In this document: positions 10,082-20,167 of the stretch, piece by piece
How positions within the stretch are numbered: the stretch's first letter is position 1
Layout of the letters: each line of letters opens with the position of its first letter
From: Staphylococcus roterodami
GTDB lineage: Bacteria; Bacillota; Bacilli; Staphylococcales; Staphylococcaceae
Direction: 5' to 3'
DNA length: 64,000 bases
NCBI GenBank assembly: GCA_022493055.1
Contig: CP092781.1
Location: 868,001-932,000 of the forward strand
The notes under the pieces: generated by a model
Seen by the model: only the letters and a program-made list of their open reading frames with translations
What the model was told of the DNA's origin: nothing
The model's database searches: none
Made by a program: the position numbers and the translations under genes

Positions 10082-10205
10082 AGCCCAACTTGCACATAAA
10101 TGTAAAATTCAATAATTTGAATTTTTTGTGTTGGGTCCCTTCGTATAATTTAATAAATATCACTAAACTAAATTAACGAGGTGACTTACGTATAAAAATT
10201 ATAAT

Positions 10206-10475
10206 ATGACCCAACATACACTACCAATAGAAACTTCTGTTAGAATTCCTCAAAATGATATTGCGCGATATGTTAATGAAATTGTTGAAACGATATCTGA
10301 TAGTGAATTCGATGAATGAGGAATAGATAAAATTAAACGAGAGCTAGGTTTTGTATTAATGGCACTTAATATAAGGAAAATAGCAGCTCAACGAGCTGTA
10401 TATTATCAAATACATTTGAAAAAAACTGATTCCTATCAAATAATCAGTAGAAATCAGCTTTTTTACATTGCCTAA
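10206..10475 (+). pseudogene. Decayed IS1182-family transposase
   Basis: Reading from the ATG gives about 37 residues that match the N-terminus of IS1182-type transposases (TLPIETSVRIPQNDIARYVN). An in-frame TGA (10317-10319) follows, and then about 50 residues matching the C-terminus (FVLMALNIRKIAAQRAV). The whole catalytic middle is deleted, so it is a fossil. A hairpin CTGATTCCTAT...ATCAG near the end resembles the terminal structure of the element. The STAR cassette lies just upstream, the same pairing as at 61144-61731. Confidence 0.75.
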
Positions 10476-10654
10476 GAACTTAGTGTCTCAAGCTCTATTT
10501 AGTTATTCAAATTGTCCTTGAAAGCCAAAAATTATTAATATTGTAATCGTTACATTAAGCTTGCTTAAATTTTTTGTGATTTATGTTTTATTCAAGCTAA
10601 TAATGTGAAATGATACAGTGACAGGTTTTTATTGATTTTTAAAGGGTGATGATT

Positions 10655-11041
10655 ATGGCTATTGTAAATAAGGTAATAATTGTTGAAGGAAAATCAGATA
10701 AGAAAAAAGTACAACAAGTCATTGCAGAACCGGTAAATATTATTTGTACGCACGGAACGATGAGTATAGATAAAATAGACGATATGATAGAATCTTTATA
10801 TGGGAAACAAGTTTTTGTGTTAGCAGATTCTGATGACGAAGGTGAACGAATTAGGAAATGGTTTAAACGCTATCTAAGTGAAAGTGAACACATATTTATA
10901 GATAAAACCTATTGTCAAGTTGCTAACTGTCCTAAAAAATATTTAGCAAATGTACTTACTAGACATGGTTTCAATTGTAAGAAAGAATCATCTCTCATAC
11001 CGAATTTAAATACTGAAAGGTTAGTTTTAGCGAATGAATAA
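10655..11041 (+). CDS. Toprim-domain protein (RnmV-like)
   Basis: About 128 residues forming a small Toprim domain: IIVEGKSDKK carries the conserved Glu, and FVLADSDDEGE supplies the DxD motif. It resembles RNase M5 (RnmV) and other small Toprim nucleases but is shorter. Toprim proteins bind Mg and cut or rejoin nucleic acid; the target here is unknown. The AAAGGGTG ribosome-binding site fits the ATG at 10655 rather than the upstream GTG/ATG. Its stop overlaps the next gene by eight bases, implying translational coupling with the thioredoxin-like protein. Confidence 0.8.
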   Translation: MAIVNKVIIVEGKSDKKKVQQVIAEPVNIICTHGTMSIDKIDDMIESLYGKQVFVLADSDDEGERIRKWFKRYLSESEHIFIDKTYCQVANCPKKYLANVLTRHGFNCKKESSLIPNLNTERLVLANE

Positions 11042-11330
11042 TTCAATTGACATCACAGATGTAACGACGCATTATGAGGAAGAAAAACATTTAATCTTTG
11101 GTTATACACCAACATGTGGTACATGTAAGGTTTCAGAAAGAATGTTAGATATTGCTAATGAAATATTGAAGTTACCTTTAATTAAAATAGATTTAAACTT
11201 TCATCCTCAATTTTGTGAAGATATGCAAATTATGTCAGTGCCGATTTTATTATTAATGAATAAAGATAAAGAAGTAAAACGAATTTATGCTTTTCAATCG
11301 GTGACTGATTTATTAGAAAATTTAAAATAG
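11034..11330 (+). CDS. Thioredoxin-like protein with CGTC motif
   Basis: A 98-residue thioredoxin-fold protein whose active site reads PTCGTCKVSERM, followed by a cis-Pro motif in MSVPILLLM near residue 73. It is smaller than TrxA. Coupled by overlap to the Toprim gene, it may be a redox partner or simply co-transcribed. No export signal. It is followed by the S-box leader of the met operon. Confidence 0.8.
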   Translation: MNNSIDITDVTTHYEEEKHLIFGYTPTCGTCKVSERMLDIANEILKLPLIKIDLNFHPQFCEDMQIMSVPILLLMNKDKEVKRIYAFQSVTDLLENLK

Positions 11331-11387
11331 TTATTGACGAATTTTTACTAAGGTGTTAGGATTAATACAAATTAAATGATGCGTAAA

Positions 11388-13293
<1,906 letters not shown>

Positions 13294-13310
13294 ATTGGGG
13301 GTTTCATTTT

Positions 13311-14132
13311 ATGAAAAAATTATTTGGATTTTTATTAGTATTAACATTTGCAGTTGTATTAACAGCTTGCGGTAATGGAAATAAAGGTGGCAGCGATGAC
13401 AAGAAAATTACAGTCGGTGCTTCACCTGCACCTCATGCTGAAATTTTAGAAAAAGCAAAACCATTATTAAAGAAAAAAGGTTATGATCTTGAAATTAAAA
13501 CAATCAACGATTACACTACACCTAATAAATTATTAGATAAAGGTGAAATCGATGCAAACTATTTCCAACATACACCTTATTTAAATACTGAGAAAAAAGA
13601 TAAAGGATACAAAATAGTAAGTGCTGGGGACGTTCATTTAGAACCAATGGCTGTATATTCTAAAAAATATAAAAGCTTAAAAGAATTACCAAAAGGTGCA
13701 ACAGTATATGTTTCAAATAATCCAGCTGAAGAAGGACGTTTCTTGAAATTCTTTGTTGACGCAGGACTAATTAAAATTAAAAAAGGCGTAAAAATTGAAG
13801 ACGCGAAATTCAGCGATATTACTGAAAATAAAAAAGATATCAAATTCAACAATAAACAATCAGCAGAATTCTTACCTAAAATTTATCAAAACGAAGATGC
13901 TGATGCGGTTATCATTAACTCAAACTTTGCAATCGAACAAAAACTTAATCCTAAAAAAGATTCAATTGCTGTTGAAAGTGCGAAAGACAATCCATATGCT
14001 AATTTAATTGCAGTTAAAGAAGGTCATCAAGATGATAAGAAAATTAAAGCATTAATCGAAGTATTACAATCTAAAGATATTCAAAACTTCATTAATGAAA
14101 AATACAATGGGGCAGTAATTCCTGCTAATTAA
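13311..14132 (+). CDS. metQ: Methionine-binding lipoprotein; 3' end is the SaPI attachment site
   Basis: A 273-residue NlpA/MetQ-type lipoprotein: signal peptide with lipobox LTAC (Cys at residue 20), then a two-lobed binding domain with NYFQHTPYL and NPAEEGRFLKFF motifs. It captures methionine for MetNI at the outer face of the membrane. GGGGG ribosome-binding site. The last codons coincide with attL. From the sequence beyond attR I infer that the uninterrupted gene would end GCT AAA TAA (Ala-Lys-stop), whereas here it ends GCT AAT TAA (Ala-Asn-stop). The island therefore swaps one residue but keeps the frame closed. Confidence 0.95.
   Translation: MKKLFGFLLVLTFAVVLTACGNGNKGGSDDKKITVGASPAPHAEILEKAKPLLKKKGYDLEIKTINDYTTPNKLLDKGEIDANYFQHTPYLNTEKKDKGYKIVSAGDVHLEPMAVYSKKYKSLKELPKGATVYVSNNPAEEGRFLKFFVDAGLIKIKKGVKIEDAKFSDITENKKDIKFNNKQSAEFLPKIYQNEDADAVIINSNFAIEQKLNPKKDSIAVESAKDNPYANLIAVKEGHQDDKKIKALIEVLQSKDIQNFINEKYNGAVIPAN
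14116..14132. repeat. attL, left junction of the island
   Basis: TAATTCCTGCTAATTAA in the end of metQ matches 15 of 17 bases of the right-end site at 30357-30373; the exact shared core is ATTCCTGCTAA (14118-14128). The mismatches lie outside the core, as expected after crossover between non-identical attB and attP sites. Confidence 0.8.
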
Positions 14133-14150
14133 TTGCAATTAAATAATAAA

Positions 14151-14183
14151 ACCCTTTAACAACAATAGTTAAGGGGCTTTTTT
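14151..14183 (+). terminator. Island-borne terminator now ending metNIQ
   Basis: CCCTTTAAC / GTTAAGGGG stem and a six-base T-run directly after attL. It lies inside the island, so the SaPI supplies a replacement for the metQ terminator left behind at 30382-30414. Confidence 0.85.
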
Positions 14184-14247
14184 ATGGTGTTGGAAATAGA
14201 AAAAGGGCATAAAAGGGGCAGTATATGCAAATTATCGAATTTTAAAC

Positions 14248-14276
14248 AAAAAAATACGCTCAGATTTGAGCGCATT
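14248..14276 (-). terminator. int terminator
   Basis: ATGCGCTC / GAGCGTAT hairpin on the minus strand followed by seven T; the stem overlaps the int stop codon. Confidence 0.85.
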
Positions 14277-15495
14277 ATCCAAGCTTTACCTGTTCAAGTT
14301 TGTTCATCATATCCTTATCCATCTGTTCAGTAACGTGTGAATAAATAGAAAGTGTTGTACGGTGGTCGGAATGGCCTACACGATCCATAATAGCTTCAAG
14401 TGACACTCCTTGTTGAGAGAGTAATGATATGTGGCTATGTCTTAATATATGTGAAGAAATTTCTTTTTCAATACCCACATCTTTAGCTGATTCCCTAAGG
14501 ATTTTATTGAATCTTTCAGTCTGCATTGGGTTGCCTTTATGATTAGTAAATACAAAATTTCTATTTAGATATCCATCATTCCATTTTGAATCCTTTTTGT
14601 TCTCCAGTATTGCTTTCTTTAATATCTCGCAACTTCTGCTACTCAATCCAATTGTTCTATAACTAGACTCTGTTTTAGTGGTATCTTTTACACCGAATCC
14701 ACCAGATTCATCGTGAAACCAATGGATGGTTCCGTTAATATTTAAACTCTTATTATCAAAGTCTATATCTTCATTTTTAATGGCTAACATTTCACCAATA
14801 CGCATACCATTTAAGGCTTGGAATTCTGTCATGAGTGCAACGAATAAATAAAACCGCTTATGGATACCTGAGTGCATCTTCTGAGCCTTCATATTAATAT
14901 CTTTGATGATAGATTGTATTTCATTTAATTCGAGGTATTTATTACGTTTAGCTTTCACTTCATCATAAGACTTAATCCTTTTATTTAACGTTATATCTTT
15001 TAAAAATTCTAAATCTTGCAGTTTGTAGATGCGTCTAGTGTATTCAAATACATTTTTGAATATGCTTAACGCATCTTTGTTTACTTGATATACATAACCT
15101 TTACTATCCATTTCATCGAAAACTTGTTGTGCATATGAAAGTGTTATTTTATTGATTAAAATATCTTCATCTACAAATTTCTTCAAAGTGTTTAGCTTAC
15201 TCAATTTAGTTTTAATAGTTGTTCTTTTTGACCCAGACGTTTTGATATAATTCTGAAACCACTCATCACATGCGACATGAAAAGTTAATGATTTTAACGT
15301 TGTCGGTGTATTATCATTCAGTTTTGCCTCTATACGCTCATTTAAGCGTCTCTGAGCCTCTTTCTGCGACTGCTTACCATTCTTATTGAGAACCACGCTA
15401 ACACGTCGCCATTTATTTGTGAGAGGGTCTTTGTACTTCTCATAATAGCGATATTTAGTTTCACCATGTTTATTAGTAAATTTCTCGTACCACAT
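14275..15495 (-). CDS. int: SaPI integrase, tyrosine recombinase
   Basis: A 406-residue phage-type tyrosine recombinase. An AP2-like N-terminal arm-binding region (YEKFTNKHGETKYRYYEKY) is followed by a SAM-like core-binding domain. The catalytic domain carries the first Arg in ALNGMRIGE, the HxxR motif in SHILRHSHIS, and the nucleophile Tyr in TTLSIYSHV close to the C-terminus. It inserts and, with an excisionase, removes the island at the metQ site. The frame opens at 15519, but AGGAGGC stands eight bases before the ATG at 15495 (MWYEKF), which is the better start. It reads towards attL, the standard SaPI arrangement. Confidence 0.95.
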   Translation of the reverse strand: MWYEKFTNKHGETKYRYYEKYKDPLTNKWRRVSVVLNKNGKQSQKEAQRRLNERIEAKLNDNTPTTLKSLTFHVACDEWFQNYIKTSGSKRTTIKTKLSKLNTLKKFVDEDILINKITLSYAQQVFDEMDSKGYVYQVNKDALSIFKNVFEYTRRIYKLQDLEFLKDITLNKRIKSYDEVKAKRNKYLELNEIQSIIKDINMKAQKMHSGIHKRFYLFVALMTEFQALNGMRIGEMLAIKNEDIDFDNKSLNINGTIHWFHDESGGFGVKDTTKTESSYRTIGLSSRSCEILKKAILENKKDSKWNDGYLNRNFVFTNHKGNPMQTERFNKILRESAKDVGIEKEISSHILRHSHISLLSQQGVSLEAIMDRVGHSDHRTTLSIYSHVTEQMDKDMMNKLEQVKLG

Positions 15496-15508
15496 GTGAG
15501 TGAGCCTC

Positions 15509-15739
15509 CTAAAAGTCATATTTTGTCATTCTTATTTCATTTTCTTTTTTAATTTTTTCTAAAACATAGTTTATAGTTGGAAGGTTATTTAATGTAATAT
15601 TTCTATTATTATAAATTTGAGCAAATAGTAATTCGCAGATTTCATCACAAAAGTTTTTATCTGTATCTTCGAAAGATTTAATATCTTCATAGAATAAGTT
15701 TTTAAATAAACGTCTACTAACGTTGTCTATAAATAACAT
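15509..15739 (-). CDS. Small hypothetical protein between int and the SAP gene
   Basis: A 76-residue acidic protein with no recognised motif. Its stop lies inside the int leader, so it would be coupled to int. The open frame continues upstream of the ATG at 15739 for about 90 bases into the end of the neighbouring gene without an in-frame ATG, GTG or TTG, and no good ribosome-binding site precedes the ATG. It may therefore be a truncated relic or use an unusual start. Position next to int would suit an accessory integration factor, but nothing in the sequence proves that. Confidence 0.4.
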   Translation of the reverse strand: MLFIDNVSRRLFKNLFYEDIKSFEDTDKNFCDEICELLFAQIYNNRNITLNNLPTINYVLEKIKKENEIRMTKYDF

Positions 15740-15803
15740 GTTTTCATAATATTCAAGATGATAATTAAAATATATAAATAGTCTATCTATAATGTTTTCT
15801 TCA

Positions 15804-16898
15804 CTAGAGTATAGGAAAGTCTGCTGAGTGGATACCTTGTGTTACTGATAAATAAGTAGCATAATTAGTATATTTTCTTATAACGTCTTTATCTTTATTA
15901 GTCTTTTTATAGTAAAGCACTAAACTATTTATGATATTTGCTGTTCTATGATCTGAATTATTTGATTTTTGATTTTGTTGTAATAAATAAAAATAAATAT
16001 ACTCTATTTTATCATCTATATTTAATACTTCTTTTGCCATTTTATGTGCTGAACCTAATGAAATAATTGGACTGTTATAAAAGTGTAAAATATATTCCGT
16101 TTCACCAATTATTTTATTCCCCTTTGAAGTTGGAACATATACTTGTGGTAGTTTAATCGCATTTTCATCTATATTAGTTTTGATTCTTTCTATCAATTCT
16201 GGCTTATTTCCACTTAATTTGAGTTTATATTCTCTTAATATTTCTTTTAATTCTGGGACTTTAAGATAAAATAAAGAAACATCAAAATTCGATTTTATAT
16301 CTAGATAATCTAAGTTGATTAATTTGTTTAGAATTTCATCTACATTAATTTGGTTTTCTAGCAAATAAAAATGATTTTTAACTTCTTTTCCAACTTCTCT
16401 ATTTTTATTTAGGTGCAATATTAAAATATCGTTAGCATTTAAATCATAATGATAATTATTGTTGTTATCATCTTTAACATCTATAACTAAATCTTGATTA
16501 TTTTCTTGGACATTTTCATTCAATTTTACTTGGTCTTTATTTAATGTATTAGTTTTATTGTTTGTAATTGACTTTACCTGTTTTACTTTTTTAGTATTAT
16601 TAGTTTCAATATCATGTGTGATATTATTTTTCCTAATATGGTCATTTGATTGAACAGTGTTAAACTGAGTCGTCTTAGAATTAGATATATTTTTGTGATT
16701 AGTATTGGATTTATTGCTTTTATAATCTAAATGATTATGCTTAAACAATTTAACTATACTAAATACAATAAGAGATATAAAAATAGCAAACATAAAAATA
16801 TCTATAAAAGTCAATTTATTTTGAGTAACTTCATTTATTCCTCCAAATAGCATTAAAATAGAAAATATCAATAGAAAGCAATAAAATATCTTTTTCAT
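15804..16898 (-). CDS. Membrane-anchored SAP-domain protein
   Basis: A 364-residue protein with two N-terminal hydrophobic helices (about 3-20 and 32-52), a long Asn/Lys/Thr-rich linker (about 55-150), and then a soluble region. Around residues 212-246 it has a SAP-like helix-turn-helix: LKVPELKEILREYKLKLSGN followed by KPELIERIK, matching the L-x-x-x-L-K-x-x-L-x-x-G-x-K-x-x-L-x-x-R-I pattern of DNA-binding SAP domains. The C-terminal 110 residues are helical. A membrane-tethered DNA-binding protein in the lysogenic block of a satellite suggests a role against invading DNA or in phage sensing, but this is inference. AT-rich and Asn-rich, unlike the replication genes. Confidence 0.7.
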   Translation of the reverse strand: MKKIFYCFLLIFSILMLFGGINEVTQNKLTFIDIFMFAIFISLIVFSIVKLFKHNHLDYKSNKSNTNHKNISNSKTTQFNTVQSNDHIRKNNITHDIETNNTKKVKQVKSITNNKTNTLNKDQVKLNENVQENNQDLVIDVKDDNNNNYHYDLNANDILILHLNKNREVGKEVKNHFYLLENQINVDEILNKLINLDYLDIKSNFDVSLFYLKVPELKEILREYKLKLSGNKPELIERIKTNIDENAIKLPQVYVPTSKGNKIIGETEYILHFYNSPIISLGSAHKMAKEVLNIDDKIEYIYFYLLQQNQKSNNSDHRTANIINSLVLYYKKTNKDKDVIRKYTNYATYLSVTQGIHSADFPIL

Positions 16899-16924
16899 TA
16901 TTTTCCCCTTTGCTTAATTTTGTA

Positions 16925-17497
16925 TTATTTTTGATTTTCATCATTATATATTCTTTGAATTACTGAATTAACAATCTCGCTTAACATTTTTTTATCGCTT
17001 TCTGATAAAACTTCATTAAAACCAAGAGAATTTTTGTTATCTATGCCACTATAAAACAGCTTATATTCAGACTGGTTTAATAGCCATTTTAAATCAAAGT
17101 AAGGCTCGTCTATTTCCTCAATTTGGTATTGATTAAATTCGTTCATAGTAAGTTTAATTTCTTTTCTTTGGATTTTACTTGAATGCTTTTTTTGTTTTTC
17201 TCGGAATTTTTTAACAAACTCGTCATATTCTGTTCTCAATTGTTCATAGCTTATTTTTTTGTTTTCACTAAATATAGTTAGTAATTTTTCAATATCATCA
17301 TGCATTTGAGATTGATCCATAAACAATACATACCAAAATAAAATATTTTTAGATGGAAAGCGCTTACCATTTTCTAATTTACTAACATACACATCTGATA
17401 CACCTAAGTACTTTGAAAGAGTATCTAAAGTTAAATCTTCTGCTTTTCTAAAATTTTTAAGAATGTTTGAAAAATCTTCAAGACTATTTTGTTGCAT
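16925..17497 (-). CDS. stl: SaPI master repressor, Stl-type
   Basis: A 190-residue repressor. The N-terminal 70 residues are an XRE/HTH_3 domain (DLTLDTLSKYLGVSDVYVSK and LENGKRFPS); the rest is a helical, charged region that in Stl proteins receives the helper-phage inducer. It is transcribed divergently from str with 171 bases between, holding operators with the GTTTGTAAAC motif. Stl keeps the island silent until a phage protein binds it. Stl proteins diverge widely, so the helper inducer cannot be deduced. The stl name rests on position, HTH and size. Confidence 0.85.
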   Translation of the reverse strand: MQQNSLEDFSNILKNFRKAEDLTLDTLSKYLGVSDVYVSKLENGKRFPSKNILFWYVLFMDQSQMHDDIEKLLTIFSENKKISYEQLRTEYDEFVKKFREKQKKHSSKIQRKEIKLTMNEFNQYQIEEIDEPYFDLKWLLNQSEYKLFYSGIDNKNSLGFNEVLSESDKKMLSEIVNSVIQRIYNDENQK

Positions 17498-17541
17498 GTT
17501 TTATCAATCCTCCTGTAAATATCCTATTGTCTATGTTGATT

Positions 17542-17645
17542 ATTATACTTTTATTCTTATTGTTCGTAAACAAGTAATTAAAAACTTGCCAAAAGGAAGC
17601 TAAGATGTTACTATTTGTTTGTAAACAAAATTAAAGTTTACAAAC
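17542..17645. promoter_or_regulatory. Divergent stl/str promoters with three operator copies
   Basis: Rightward promoter: TTGCCA (17586-17591), 17 bases, TACTAT (17609-17614) with a TG extension. Leftward promoter: -10 TATAAT at 17542-17547 on the minus strand and a weak -35 near 17565-17570. Operator-like 10-mers: GTTTGTAAAC at 17617-17626, its exact complement GTTTACAAAC at 17636-17645, and the variant GTTCGTAAAC at 17562-17571. The first two sit downstream of the str promoter; the third covers the stl -35. Confidence 0.75.
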
Positions 17646-17668
17646 ATTTAGCGTGAGGAGGTGTTTTT

Positions 17669-17890
17669 ATGATTGCTAAAGTGAATTATTTGAAACGTTT
17701 GATTGCATTTGAAGGATTGAGTTTAAAAGATTTTGCAAGCGAAATAGAAGTGAATTCTAACTTTTTGAATTCCATTGTTAATGGTAAAAGAACGACATCC
17801 CCAAAAACAGCTAATAAAATAGCGAAAAGACTCAATGTTGATATAAAAGATATTTTCATCTTTATAGAAGAAAAAGAGGAGGTCAAATAA
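17669..17890 (+). CDS. str: Str, Cro-like regulator
   Basis: Seventy-three residues, nearly all one HTH_3 domain (LSLKDFASEIEVNSNFLNSI, then VNGKRTTSPKTANKIAKRLN). It is the first gene rightward from the stl/str control region and corresponds to Str of other SaPIs. It should bind the same operators and modulate stl. GAGGAGG ribosome-binding site. The stop codon directly abuts the start of the next gene. Confidence 0.85.
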   Translation: MIAKVNYLKRLIAFEGLSLKDFASEIEVNSNFLNSIVNGKRTTSPKTANKIAKRLNVDIKDIFIFIEEKEEVK

Positions 17891-18163
17891 ATGGCTAGAA
17901 CAAAGTTGAAAGATATACCGACTAAGGAAAATACAATCAGTGAACCAAAACAAGTTGTAGTAAAACCACTGTTTGCTAAACCAAACGCGCTAGCAAGTAT
18001 TTTTGGTATTTCGTATAGTTCGACAAATCGTATTTTAAAAGAGTGGGAGAAAGATCCTAAAGGTGTTGACGATTTGTATTATTCATTGTCATCAACTATG
18101 ACGGTTATCAGTATTCCTAGATTTGAGGAGTACATGAAGAAACGTCATAAAAAATGGATGTAG
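17891..18163 (+). CDS. Small DNA-binding protein, probable excisionase position
   Basis: Ninety residues, basic at both ends, with a helix-turn-helix-like centre (NALASIFGISYSSTNRILKE). It lies directly after str, where other SaPIs carry xis, the recombination directionality factor that helps Int excise the island. I do not recognise the sequence as a proven Xis, so this is a positional inference. It begins the base after the str stop and has its own GAGGAGG upstream. Confidence 0.6.
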   Translation: MARTKLKDIPTKENTISEPKQVVVKPLFAKPNALASIFGISYSSTNRILKEWEKDPKGVDDLYYSLSSTMTVISIPRFEEYMKKRHKKWM

Positions 18164-18174
18164 GAGGCAAGGCA

Positions 18175-18330
18175 ATGAAAATGTACTTAACTTATATTTG
18201 CTTAGTTTCATTGTTAACAATACTATTACTAGCAATATCTAACATGTATGTCGCTTTTAGTGTGTACGGCATGATGGTAACTTATGGATTTAATTTAACA
18301 GGAGAGATTACAACGTGCGAAAACAAGTGA
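18175..18330 (+). CDS. Small membrane protein, 51 aa
   Basis: ATG at 18175 preceded by AGGAGG, encoding 51 residues with one long hydrophobic stretch (residues 4-40) and a short polar tail. The stop overlaps the GTG start of the next gene in another frame, so the two are coupled. It is part of the early operon. Function unknown. Confidence 0.65.
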   Translation: MKMYLTYICLVSLLTILLLAISNMYVAFSVYGMMVTYGFNLTGEITTCENK

Positions 18331-18518
18331 TTATTACAAAAACAGTAGTTGGCTGGTACAACATTAAAGATACTCAACATAATTTAATGTTAAATATACC
18401 GCCAAAAGTATTTGAACAGTGCTTTCCTGATGTTAGTAAAGATGTTCAAGTTGCGTGTTTAGAAATGGATTTATCAAAAATTACAGAAATTAAAAATAAG
18501 AAAAAGGTAGGTAGTTAA
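18315..18518 (+). CDS. Early operon hypothetical protein, 67 aa, GTG start
   Basis: Basic 67-residue protein starting at GTG 18315 after GGAGAG, inside the end of the preceding gene. It has a beta-rich N-terminus (QVIITKTVVGWYNIKD) and a Lys-rich tail. Conserved-looking SaPI early gene; no function assigned. Confidence 0.65.
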   Translation: MRKQVIITKTVVGWYNIKDTQHNLMLNIPPKVFEQCFPDVSKDVQVACLEMDLSKITEIKNKKKVGS

Positions 18519-18519
18519 G

Positions 18520-18903
18520 ATGAAAATCAAACAAAAATATCAATTATCAAAAGTGGTTAAAGTATTAGAAGTAGTATTATACGAGAAAAGTAAAACTTAT
18601 GATGATATTAGTTATCTCAATGAGGATACAGCATTTTATGAATATGCTTTAAAGTTAGTTCATAATGGATTGTTCAATATTCTTGCTGAATTAGATTTTG
18701 AAGATGAAGCATTTTTAATTCTTGATGAAGTAACAATGACGCTAAGTGATGTCATGAAAGAAACACAACACGTTTACCGTTATAGTGTCATAGACGAAAA
18801 AGGTGAACATAAACATACAACAGATCGCAAAGGACACGTGATTGGAATGTTAGAGTGGGCATTAGATTACATTGTGGGAAATATTGAAGTGGAGGAATTA
18901 TAA
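18520..18903 (+). CDS. Early operon hypothetical protein, 127 aa
   Basis: Acidic 127-residue protein, probably alpha/beta, with two acidic helices (LAELDFEDEAFLILDEV). It starts one base after the previous stop, and its own stop is followed immediately by the next ATG. I do not recognise a domain; it belongs to the set of small SaPI early proteins of unknown role. Confidence 0.65.
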   Translation: MKIKQKYQLSKVVKVLEVVLYEKSKTYDDISYLNEDTAFYEYALKLVHNGLFNILAELDFEDEAFLILDEVTMTLSDVMKETQHVYRYSVIDEKGEHKHTTDRKGHVIGMLEWALDYIVGNIEVEEL

Positions 18904-19197
18904 ATGAATTGGGAGATTAGAAATTTAATGTGCAATATAGAGATAGTAAAAGAAAAGTTGGAAGATGTAGCGACTACACATACATGGTTTGTAGATGAAC
19001 GATTTAGGAAGAGATCGTTAAAAACTAAAGAAGAAGCGGTTAATTACGGTCTAGCGTATAACGAACATAGAATTCACAACGAACAAGTTACAGAATTAAT
19101 GCTTACTTATTTGAAAGAATTAGACGGTTTAATGAATAAGTTTCATGAAATAGAAAAAGCGTCACTTCAAGCCGACCAAAGCGAAAGTAACGCATAG
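18904..19197 (+). CDS. DUF1474-type SaPI protein
   Basis: Ninety-seven residues, helical, beginning MNWEIRNLMCNIEIVKEKLE and containing the HTWFVDERF and EAVNYGLAYNEHRI motifs that I associate with DUF1474, a family found mainly on staphylococcal islands. Likely a coiled-coil helper protein; no function known. GGAGG ribosome-binding site. It is the last gene of the early block before the replication genes. Confidence 0.7.
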   Translation: MNWEIRNLMCNIEIVKEKLEDVATTHTWFVDERFRKRSLKTKEEAVNYGLAYNEHRIHNEQVTELMLTYLKELDGLMNKFHEIEKASLQADQSESNA

Positions 19198-19213
19198 CAT
19201 TTAATAAAAATAA

Positions 19214-19264
19214 CAGAGTAATTTAAAAATTACATATTTTTATTATAACATTTTTTACTCTGTG
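19214..19264 (+). repeat. Inverted repeat before the primase gene
   Basis: ACAGAGTAA and TTACTCTGT bracket an AT-rich loop of about 33 bases just upstream of the primase ribosome-binding site. It could be an attenuator or RNA structure between the early and replication genes. Confidence 0.45.
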
Positions 19265-19284
19265 AATCACTAGAGGTGCAAAAA

Positions 19285-20154
19285 ATGAATGAAATTAAAT
19301 TAGAATATGACACACATGTTTCAGTGGTACATTATGAAAGTTTAGACTCACGTTCATTTAAGAGCTTTTCAAAACCTAAATGGAGTAAGTTAATTAATAA
19401 ACTGTCTGTGCCTATAGAAGCAAATTATAAGTATGCACGTGGTGTTGCTGTTTACGGTGATATTAAAAATGGTGCAAATGATCATGGTGAAATTATCAAA
19501 AAGCATCGCAATGACGTTAATGTCGTATACAGAGATGTGATTGTACTTGATTACGATGAAACAAATGATTTAAAGCAATTACATGAAGCAATCAGCTCAG
19601 CTTTAAGCAATGTTGCATGGTTTTGGCACACAAGTTACTCGCACAGAACTGAACAAGCTAGAATACGCCTGTATATCCCTCTAAATGAGCGGATAAGTGC
19701 AGATGATTATCGTAAATATTCAAAGGTATTAGCAAACAAAATTGGTCATAAAGTTGATGAAGGTTCATATCAGCCAAGTAGATGTTTTGCATTACCAGTT
19801 ATTCAAAAAGGGCACATATTTATTAAACGAGTGAATGACTGTCCAATTATCGATGTTGATATGCTCGAACAGTGGTCGAAGGAACTTGAACAATCAAATG
19901 CTAGTCCTAATGTTATAGGGTACACGCGACGTGATAGTGCGTACTGGCGTGAGTTAAGCTTTGGAACAACCGAAGGCAATCGTAACAATGCACTAGCTAG
20001 CTTAGTTGGGCATTTATTAAGATGTCGCGTCAATGATTATATTGTGTATTCATATGCTTTATTATGGGGGCAATTCGCATGTAAACCACCTATGAAAGAA
20101 CAAGAAATCAACGCCACTTTTCAATCGATATTAAATAAACACTATAACAATTAG
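19285..20154 (+). CDS. pri: SaPI primase
   Basis: A 289-residue archaeo-eukaryotic-type primase. The catalytic acidic motif is VIVLDYDET near residue 90, the S-x-H motif is TSYSHR near residue 122, and DEGSYQPSRCFALP is the third motif. The C-terminal 60 residues (GNRNNALASLVGHLLR onwards) form the PriCT helical region. It makes primers for island replication with the adjacent helicase. The frame can be opened at GTG 19276, but AGAGGTG overlapping it is the ribosome-binding site of the ATG at 19285. Confidence 0.85.
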   Translation: MNEIKLEYDTHVSVVHYESLDSRSFKSFSKPKWSKLINKLSVPIEANYKYARGVAVYGDIKNGANDHGEIIKKHRNDVNVVYRDVIVLDYDETNDLKQLHEAISSALSNVAWFWHTSYSHRTEQARIRLYIPLNERISADDYRKYSKVLANKIGHKVDEGSYQPSRCFALPVIQKGHIFIKRVNDCPIIDVDMLEQWSKELEQSNASPNVIGYTRRDSAYWRELSFGTTEGNRNNALASLVGHLLRCRVNDYIVYSYALLWGQFACKPPMKEQEINATFQSILNKHYNN

Positions 20155-20167
20155 AAAGGGGCTTTGT

